20,367 nt of DNA from an uncultured Lachnospiraceae bacterium (GTDB lineage: Bacteria; Bacillota; Clostridia; Lachnospirales; Lachnospiraceae). Numbering within the stretch: position 1 is the first letter of the stretch; the number at the start of each line of letters is the position of its first letter. This document shows positions 14,697 through 20,367 of the stretch, one piece after another. Position numbers and translations under genes: made by a program. Location of the stretch: contig CAMWOK010000017.1 in the NCBI GenBank assembly GCA_947175845.1, positions 1 through 20,367 of the forward strand, read 5' to 3'. The notes beneath the pieces were generated by a model. The model did no database searches, was not told where the DNA came from, and saw only the letters and a program-made list of their open reading frames with translations.

Positions 14697-17036
14697 ATGA
14701 AATTCAGTAACGGCTGCTGGCTTCAGCAGGAGGGCTGTGCGTGCTTCGCGCCACAGCAGGCATATTTCACAAAAGTGGAGGCTGACAGGGTGACCATCTG
14801 CGCCCCGACCACCCGGATCAGCCACAGGGGAGGCACGCTCGGCGGCATCAACCTGACGCTGATTGTCACCGCCCCCACAGACGAGGTGATCCGCGTGCAG
14901 ACTTACCACCATCTGGGCGCAGTCAGCACGTTCCCGTCCTTTGCGCTCAACGCCGCCGCACGGCCGCTGCGGGTGGACGAAAATGAGGAGCGCATTCTTA
15001 TTTTCAGCGGATCTCTCGCCCTGGAAATCGGCAAAAAAAACTGGTATATGCGCTATACCCGGAACGGAAAACTGGTTGCGGAATCCAGAGACAACGACCT
15101 CGCCCTGATGAAAACAAACTGGCGCCAAATGCCTTACGACAGGGGCGACAATCACGACACGTACATGCGCCAGCAGCTCAGTATCCGCGTCGACGAGAAG
15201 CTGTACGGCCTGGGCGAGCGCTTCACCCCGTTTGTCAAAAACGGCCAGAGCGTGAAAATCTGGAATGCAGACGGCGGCACCAGCACGGAACAGTGCTACA
15301 AAAATATACCATTTTATGTATCCAGCAAAGGATATGGCGTCTTTGTCAACCACCCGGAAAATGTCGAGTTTGAAATCGGCACGGAAGCAGTCACAAAGGC
15401 GGAGTTCTCCGTGGAGGGCACCTGCCTTGACTATTTCTTTATCGACGGACCCCGGATGAAGGACGTTCTGCGGCGCTACACGGATATCACCGGAAAACCC
15501 AGCCTTCCCGCGCCCTGGACTTTCGGTCTGTGGCTGTCCACCTCGTTTGTGACGGACTACGACGAGGCGACGGTCATGGAGTTGATCGACGGTATGCGCG
15601 CGCGCGGGATTTCGCTGCGAACCTTCCACTTCGACTGCTTTTGGATGAAGGAATTTCACTGGAGTGATTTTCTGTGGGACAGCAGAGTGTTCCCCGACCC
15701 GGCTGGTATGCTCCGGCGCATCAAGGACAAAGGGCTGAATGTCTGTGTGTGGATCAACTCCTACATTGGACAGGAATCAGTATTGTTTAAGGAGGGGATG
15801 GAAAAAGGATATTTTATCCGCCGGCCAAACGGACAGGTATGGCAGTGGGATATGTGGCAGCCCGGCATGGCGATTGTGGACTTCACAAACCCTGCCGCGT
15901 GGAAGTGGTTCCAGGACAGGCTTGAAATCCTGCTCGACATGGGCGTGGACTGCTTTAAGACGGATTTCGGCGAGCGAATCCCGACGGATGCCGTCTACCA
16001 CGACGGCTCTGACCCGAAAAAGATGCACAACTATTACACGTATTTATACAATCAGTGTGTGTACGAACTGCTTGAGCGAAAGCGCGGTACAGGGCAGGCT
16101 GTGCTCTTTGCCCGCTCCGCGACTGCTGGCAGCCAGAAGTTTCCCGTGCACTGGGGCGGCGACTGCTGGTCGGACTACGAGTCCATGGAAGAAAGCCTGC
16201 GCGGCGGTCTGTCGCTGTGCATGTCCGGTTTTGGCTTCTGGGCTCACGATATCGGCGGCTTAGAGCACACTTCGACGCCAGATGTCTACAAGCGCTGGGT
16301 GGCGTTTGGGCTGCTCTCCTCGCACAGCCGGCTCCACGGCAGCCAGTCCTACCGCGTGCCCTGGCTGTATGACGAGGAGGCCGTCGACGTTCTGCGCTTC
16401 TTCACGCGCCTCAAAGCAAAGCTGATGCCCTATCTCTACAAAACTGCTGTCACCGCCGCCACGCAGGGCATACCGGTCATGCGGAGCATGGTGCTCGAGT
16501 TCACCGGGGACAGGAACTGCCACTATCTCGACAAGCAGTACATGCTCGGCGACAGCCTGCTTGTGGCGCCGATCTTCAACGACGAGAGCCGGGCGGAATA
16601 CTATCTGCCGCAGGGCATCTGGACAAACTTCTTTACCGGGAAGGAGTACCGGGGCGGCACATGGGTCGAAGAGCAGCACGGTTATCTGAGCCTCCCGCTG
16701 ATGGTGCGCGACAACTCGGTTATCGCACTCGGCGCGCACGACGACAGGCCGGACTACGACTATGCTGACGGCTGCGAACTGCGCGTCTACGCCATTCACG
16801 ACGGTGTGAAGATCGACGCGGAAGTCTATGGCATGAGCAACACCGTCGAGCTCTCCGCCTCCGTAAAACGGCAGGGGCACAGCATTCTCGTGACGGTTGA
16901 GGCAGGCAGGCCCTACACCATCCGCATGGTCAATATGCGCGCGGCGGAGGCCAAAAACGGCTTCCTCACGCTCGAGGGTAACGACTCCATCGTCACGCCG
17001 GACCAGGGTGCAAATGTGATTGAGATCACATTTTAA
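14697..17036 (+). CDS. GH31 alpha-xylosidase (YicI-like)
   Basis: A 779-residue glycoside hydrolase family 31 enzyme, close in length and motifs to Escherichia coli YicI (772 aa), which releases alpha-linked xylose such as isoprimeverose from xyloglucan fragments. The N-terminal beta-sandwich begins MKFSNGCWL. The barrel has LWLSTSFVTDYDE and HFDCFWMKEF; the nucleophile is in CFKTDFGERIPTDAV (D423) and the acid/base in HWGGDCWSDYE (D489), the same 66-residue spacing as YicI D416 and D482. SSHSRLHGS follows. There is no signal peptide, so it acts on imported sugars in the cytoplasm. The ATG at 14697 is five bases from GAGG. No transporter or regulator gene is adjacent, so it is a lone glycosidase. 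Alpha-glucosidase activity cannot be excluded. Confidence 0.92.
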   Translation: MKFSNGCWLQQEGCACFAPQQAYFTKVEADRVTICAPTTRISHRGGTLGGINLTLIVTAPTDEVIRVQTYHHLGAVSTFPSFALNAAARPLRVDENEERILIFSGSLALEIGKKNWYMRYTRNGKLVAESRDNDLALMKTNWRQMPYDRGDNHDTYMRQQLSIRVDEKLYGLGERFTPFVKNGQSVKIWNADGGTSTEQCYKNIPFYVSSKGYGVFVNHPENVEFEIGTEAVTKAEFSVEGTCLDYFFIDGPRMKDVLRRYTDITGKPSLPAPWTFGLWLSTSFVTDYDEATVMELIDGMRARGISLRTFHFDCFWMKEFHWSDFLWDSRVFPDPAGMLRRIKDKGLNVCVWINSYIGQESVLFKEGMEKGYFIRRPNGQVWQWDMWQPGMAIVDFTNPAAWKWFQDRLEILLDMGVDCFKTDFGERIPTDAVYHDGSDPKKMHNYYTYLYNQCVYELLERKRGTGQAVLFARSATAGSQKFPVHWGGDCWSDYESMEESLRGGLSLCMSGFGFWAHDIGGLEHTSTPDVYKRWVAFGLLSSHSRLHGSQSYRVPWLYDEEAVDVLRFFTRLKAKLMPYLYKTAVTAATQGIPVMRSMVLEFTGDRNCHYLDKQYMLGDSLLVAPIFNDESRAEYYLPQGIWTNFFTGKEYRGGTWVEEQHGYLSLPLMVRDNSVIALGAHDDRPDYDYADGCELRVYAIHDGVKIDAEVYGMSNTVELSASVKRQGHSILVTVEAGRPYTIRMVNMRAAEAKNGFLTLEGNDSIVTPDQGANVIEITF

Positions 17037-17071
17037 CAGCCGCGCCTTTCTTTTTCCATATGCTTGATCAC

Positions 17072-17139
17072 ACAGCGGTGCGACTTGTCTTTGTCGGATT
17101 TGTCATAATTGATTCCGACAAGCACAAGCGCACCGCTGT
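17072..17139. terminator. Long hairpin between convergent GH31 and pepF genes
   Basis: ACAGCGGTGCG (17072-17082) pairs perfectly with CGCACCGCTGT (17129-17139), and inside it TTGTCGGA (17091-17098) pairs with TCCGACAA (17114-17121); the bases between also pair imperfectly, giving about 25 bp of stem with a 15-nt loop. It lies 35 nt beyond GH31 and 45 nt beyond pepF, so it may end both transcripts, but no T run follows on either strand. An extragenic palindromic repeat is the main alternative. Confidence 0.5.
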
Positions 17140-17184
17140 AGCTGTCAAGCGCCTACCATTCTTCCTTCTATGTCTGCGATTTTC

Positions 17185-18888
17185 TCACACCATGAACCTG
17201 CTGCCCATCAGCTCCTTTTGGGCCACGTCGACTGCGCGCGCCACGCTGCCCTGCTCAAACGGATTGGAGACATTTGCATAGCGGAGCGTCTCAAGATAGC
17301 TCATGCTGCCGCCGCACCTGCAGAGATTGAGGTAATCCGCCCACGCGCCGTCGTGGTTCTCCTGTTCCTTTTTCTTGAACTCCATGGCGCCTATGGTTGT
17401 TAGCGTGTAGTTGATGTAGTACATTGGATACAGATAAATGTGCAGCTTGTGATACCAGTATCCACCCCTGTCAAAGAAATCATCCGCCTCGTAAGCGCGC
17501 CAGGGCATGTATTTCTGCTCAAGTTTTTTCCATTCCAGCGTCCGCTCCTTCGGCGTCAGGGCCGGGTTTGCATAACAGATGTGCTGAAATTCGTCGACCG
17601 CCACGCCAAAGGGCACGAAGGTGACGGCCTCCTGCAGATGCGCAAAGCGGAACTTGTCCGCCTGCTCCCCGAAAAAGCGCTCCGCGTAAGGGTATGCAAA
17701 CTGCTCCATGGACATGGAGTGAATCTCCGCGATATCTGTTGACACCGAGTAGTACTCCGAAACCGGCTGGCTGCGCATAGCCATGTATCCCGCAAAGGCA
17801 TGGCCGAGCTCGTGCGTCAGCACCTGCATGTCCCCGATTGTCTGGTTAAAACAGGAGAACACAAACGGCGCCTTGTAGCGCGGAAGCTCCGTCATGTATC
17901 CCGTCGACGCCTTTCCGGGCTTATTTTTCAGATCCATCAGCTCATGCTGTACCATAAAATCAATAAATTCACCTGTCTCAGGGCTCATCTCATGGTACAT
18001 CTTCGCCGCCTCGCGCACCATGAAGTCGTCGTCGCCAGCCGGTACCGCGTTTCCGTCCGGGAAAATGCGTTTTTCATCACAGAATGAGAAATCTTCCACG
18101 CCAAGGCGCTTTGCCTGCGCCTCATACAATTTCTGACAGATCGGCACAATCACCGCGCGCACCTGCCCGCGGAAGGACTCCACCTCCTTCTGCCCGTAAT
18201 CGGTGCGCCCCTGCTTCATGTATCCCACCGGAATATAGTTCTCATAGCCGAGATTGCGCCCCATCTCATTTCGTATCTGAATCAGCTCATCCCAGATTTC
18301 TTCCAGGCGCTGTTCATGGCTGTGATAGAACTGTGCGTACGCGCGGACAGCACCTCTGCGCACCTTTCTGTCCTCGTGCTCAAAATATTTCTGCACCCCG
18401 TACAGGTTCAGCGTTCTGCCGTCGAATGCAATCTCCGCCGTCGCCATGATCTTCTGATACTCGTTGCAGAGCTTTGCCTCCTGCTGCATCAGCGGGATAT
18501 TCGCCTCGCAGAACGTCTTTTTCTCAAGCTCCTTCTGCGCAAAATACTGTTTTCCATACTCTCGTTCGATATCTGTCCGAAACGCAGAGTTCATCAGCGC
18601 CTCGTCCACCGCCAGAAGCTGCGGCAGAATCGTCGGATAGACCGCATCAATATATTCGTTTTCCTTCTCGTAAAATTCGTCTGTCGTATCCAGCGTATGG
18701 CGAATCGAGGCTATTGTGGCATCTGTCGAAAACACCTTTCCCCGCTCCTCATACGCAAGCATTGCCTCCTTCACTTCGGCATAGCTGCCAGCACGCTCAA
18801 TGCGCTCCTTCGTCTCGGCCGCAAACGCCGCCATCCCTTCACAGTCCGGTCTTGTGTACTCCAATGTCGAAAATGTAAAATCTTCCAT
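17185..18888 (-). CDS. M3 family oligoendopeptidase (PepF-like)
   Basis: A 567-residue zinc metallopeptidase of family M3, which cleaves short peptides in the cytoplasm. The zinc motif is LTHELGHAF (H359, E360, H363), and the third ligand is probably E388 in TDIAEIHSMSME. FVFSCFNQTIGDMQVL just before it and the C-terminal DRGGYWYHKLHIYLYPMYY are typical of clostridial oligoendopeptidase F homologues. There is no signal peptide. The ATG at 18888 is preceded by AAAGGAG at a rather long spacing of about 12 bases, which may lower expression. It lies 58 nt after the yitT-family gene with no terminator between, so the two are probably co-transcribed. Confidence 0.93.
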   Translation of the reverse strand: MEDFTFSTLEYTRPDCEGMAAFAAETKERIERAGSYAEVKEAMLAYEERGKVFSTDATIASIRHTLDTTDEFYEKENEYIDAVYPTILPQLLAVDEALMNSAFRTDIEREYGKQYFAQKELEKKTFCEANIPLMQQEAKLCNEYQKIMATAEIAFDGRTLNLYGVQKYFEHEDRKVRRGAVRAYAQFYHSHEQRLEEIWDELIQIRNEMGRNLGYENYIPVGYMKQGRTDYGQKEVESFRGQVRAVIVPICQKLYEAQAKRLGVEDFSFCDEKRIFPDGNAVPAGDDDFMVREAAKMYHEMSPETGEFIDFMVQHELMDLKNKPGKASTGYMTELPRYKAPFVFSCFNQTIGDMQVLTHELGHAFAGYMAMRSQPVSEYYSVSTDIAEIHSMSMEQFAYPYAERFFGEQADKFRFAHLQEAVTFVPFGVAVDEFQHICYANPALTPKERTLEWKKLEQKYMPWRAYEADDFFDRGGYWYHKLHIYLYPMYYINYTLTTIGAMEFKKKEQENHDGAWADYLNLCRCGGSMSYLETLRYANVSNPFEQGSVARAVDVAQKELMGSRFMV

Positions 18889-18946
18889 AATTGATCCCAG
18901 CTCCTTTTATCATATTCTTTCCTGACCGCCGTTTCTGTGTGCGCCC

Positions 18947-19807
18947 CTATTCATAGGGTCTCTGGTAAAAACGGCCGGAAATCTGCTGCGTGTTGATGAC
19001 GTTGACAAACGCGTCCGGATCAACATGCTTGATCTCCTTGATAATGCTCTTGCACTCCGCTCTTGACACGACCGAGTACACAATCTTGCGCTCCTGGTGC
19101 TCATAGGACCCCTCCGCCTCAATGACCGTAGCGCCGTGGTTGCTGTTTGCGAAGATGACCTCATGTACCTGCTTGGCACGGTTTGTCACCACCAGAAGCG
19201 TGTGCTGGCGGTACTGCTTGAAAAGCGTGCGGAGCACCTGCGTGGATGCATACTGGAAAATGATCGAATACAGCGCCTTCTCCCAGCCAAACAGCAGGCC
19301 TACGATCACCAGAAGCACTGCATTGAAGCCGAGAATCACATTAAAGGAATCCATCCCTGTCTTCTCTGCCAAAAAGATGCTGATAAAATCCGTCCCGCCC
19401 GTCGTCGCATTCACCATCAGGCACATGCTGATTGCAAAGCCGTTAATCATGCCGCCAAACACGCTGATCAGCAGCGTGTCGTAGACAATCGCGTGAGACG
19501 GGATCATGTCTGTCAGTATGTTTGTCAGCATGATGCAGAGGCAGGAGTACATTGTAAACTTCTTGCCGATATACCGAAAGCCGATATAGACCGGTATCAA
19601 ATTCAACATCAGATTGATCACGGTAAAGGGCAGCTCAAATCCGAAGAACATCTCCACAACCCGCTGAATCAGCAGCGTCAGTCCTGTCACGCCGCCCGGA
19701 ATGAGTCCCCCCGTCCGCACAAACGTCTTGATGTTCAGCGCCGTCATCACCGACACTGCACAAATCACTATAATTCGTTTTCCATCTTCCTTGAAATTAA
19801 ATTTCAT
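18947..19807 (-). CDS. YitT family membrane protein
   Basis: A 286-residue membrane protein with an N-terminal YitT (DUF161) region of about five or six helices (residues 11-190) and a C-terminal DUF2179 domain (about 205-280). GGLIPGGVTGLTLLIQR and ATTGGTDFISIFLAEKTG are the two conserved glycine-rich loops, apparently a repeat within the protein. The C-terminus with GATVIEAEGSY and a basic final segment is typical. The function of the family is not established. The ATG at 19807 has GGAGG 11 bases upstream; the ATG 36 bases earlier has no ribosome site. It has its own promoter after rlmD and runs into pepF. Confidence 0.9.
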   Translation of the reverse strand: MKFNFKEDGKRIIVICAVSVMTALNIKTFVRTGGLIPGGVTGLTLLIQRVVEMFFGFELPFTVINLMLNLIPVYIGFRYIGKKFTMYSCLCIMLTNILTDMIPSHAIVYDTLLISVFGGMINGFAISMCLMVNATTGGTDFISIFLAEKTGMDSFNVILGFNAVLLVIVGLLFGWEKALYSIIFQYASTQVLRTLFKQYRQHTLLVVTNRAKQVHEVIFANSNHGATVIEAEGSYEHQERKIVYSVVSRAECKSIIKEIKHVDPDAFVNVINTQQISGRFYQRPYE

Positions 19808-19849
19808 ATGTATGTTCGCCTCCATATCGCATTTTATTTCCATTATTCA

Positions 19850-19858
19850 ATTGTAGCA
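19850..19858 (-). promoter_or_regulatory. Extended -10 promoter of the yitT-family gene
   Basis: On the minus strand TGC-TACAAT is an extended -10 (TGN, five of six consensus bases) about 43 nt before the start codon; no good -35 is found at normal spacing. It lies between the rlmD stop and the yitT-family start. Confidence 0.5.
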
Positions 19859-19905
19859 CAAACCCATCACAAATACCACTTCAAAAATGCTTCGGCCATC
19901 CGCTT

Positions 19906-20367
19906 TCAACGCAATGCCTGAACCCGGGAGGGTTTTGAAAGAAGGCAGATACTTTCTATATTCGCGGTCTGCGGAAACTGATCGACCACCGCCACGCGCT
20001 CCATCCGGTATCCGCTGTCAAGCAGTACCTCCAAGTCCCGCGCGAGGCTCGTCGGCTTACAGCTGATGTACACCAGCCGGTCGACATCGAACGCAATGAT
20101 TTTGCGGAGCGCCTTGGGATGTATCCCGTCGCGCGGTGGATCCAGCACTATAAAATCTGGTTTTTCTTCTATGGTGTCCAGTACTTTCAGGACATCGCCC
20201 GCGATAAACGAACAGTTGTCCAGACCGTTTAATTTGGCATTCTGCTGCGCTGCCTTGACAGCCTCCTCCACAATCTCAACGCCGATCACTTTCTTTGCGA
20301 CAGGTGCCAGCAGCTGGGCGATGGTTCCTGTGCCGCTGTACAAATCGTACACAATCCTGTCCTGTCT
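19906..20367 (-). CDS. rlmD: 23S rRNA (uracil-C5)-methyltransferase RlmD/RumA type, 5' end outside window
   Basis: The C-terminal 153 residues of a SAM-dependent RNA m5U methyltransferase; the reading frame stays open to the window edge, so the N-terminal TRAM domain and central part are missing. Visible are the SAM-binding DLYSGTGTIAQLL, the acidic loop GVEIVEEAV, FIVLDPPRDGIHPKAL, the catalytic cysteine in YISCKPTSLARDL, and the C-terminal VVDQFPQTANIESICLL, where the glutamate acts as general base in this family. RlmD (m5U1939), RlmCD and TrmA relatives cannot be fully separated from this part; bacterial Firmicute members often modify U747 as well as U1939. No clear intrinsic terminator follows. 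Confidence 0.93.
   Translation of the reverse strand, partial: RQDRIVYDLYSGTGTIAQLLAPVAKKVIGVEIVEEAVKAAQQNAKLNGLDNCSFIAGDVLKVLDTIEEKPDFIVLDPPRDGIHPKALRKIIAFDVDRLVYISCKPTSLARDLEVLLDSGYRMERVAVVDQFPQTANIESICLLSKPSRVQALR

Noticed and set aside
14586..15659. 357-codon open frame on the minus strand
   Set aside because: It lies opposite the N-terminal part of the GH31 gene, which has intact family motifs; no ribosome site and no recognisable motif.
1..20367. CRISPR array, insertion sequence, prophage, tRNA or rRNA
   Set aside because: No regularly spaced repeats, transposase or integrase motifs, or cloverleaf-like sequences were noticed by reading; a tRNA scan was not possible here.

Overview
The window looks like chromosomal DNA from a spore-forming, anaerobic Firmicute, most likely a Lachnospiraceae-type Clostridium. 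Reasons: it carries the germination protease Gpr and the engulfment hydrolase SpoIIP, several radical SAM enzymes, strong GGAGG-type ribosome binding sites, sigma-A-like promoters, a YitT-type membrane protein, and a hybrid histidine kinase of a kind common in gut clostridia. This placement is inferred from gene content; no rRNA marker is present. Apart from rpsT and a family-31 glycosidase, every gene is on the minus strand. I see no mobile element, CRISPR array, tRNA, rRNA or clear sign of recent transfer.

Layout from left to right. (1) 169-3673, minus: a tight four-gene run read trxA, then an aromatic-acid-exporter-like membrane protein, then a MoaA/PqqE-type radical SAM protein, then a HemN-like radical SAM protein. 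It has its own extended -10 promoter near 3735 and a perfect palindrome (93-128) beyond its end. (2) 3768-5963, minus: gpr-spoIIP, a sporulation pair. (3) 6188-6451, plus: rpsT (ribosomal protein S20), with a near-consensus promoter, a structured leader and a strong terminator. (4) 6491-11003, minus: a five-gene operon read small unknown protein, hybrid histidine kinase, PflX-like radical SAM protein, HAD hydrolase, small unknown protein. It has a promoter at 11057-11084 and ends in the terminator shared with rpsT. (5) 11170-14453, minus: a beta-CASP metallo-beta-lactamase-fold protein with folA (dihydrofolate reductase), then ilvE (branched-chain aminotransferase) from its own promoter and with its own terminator. 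(6) 14697-17036, plus: a YicI-type GH31 alpha-xylosidase, divergent from the beta-CASP gene. (7) 17185-20367, minus: rlmD (5' end outside the window), a yitT-family gene and pepF (M3 oligoendopeptidase), facing GH31 across a 68-nt hairpin.

Most genes are ordinary housekeeping or sporulation functions. The least explained part is the trxA / membrane protein / radical SAM / radical SAM run at the left end: two different radical SAM enzymes, one with six extra cysteines near its C-terminus, translated together with a putative exporter and a thioredoxin. No substrate can be named from the sequence. The second point of interest is the sensor kinase operon, in which a PflX-like radical SAM gene is joined to the kinase by an ATGA overlap. 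Smaller points are a two-stem leader before rpsT and two long palindromes without U-tracts at transcription unit ends. No region without a gene exceeds about 250 bases.
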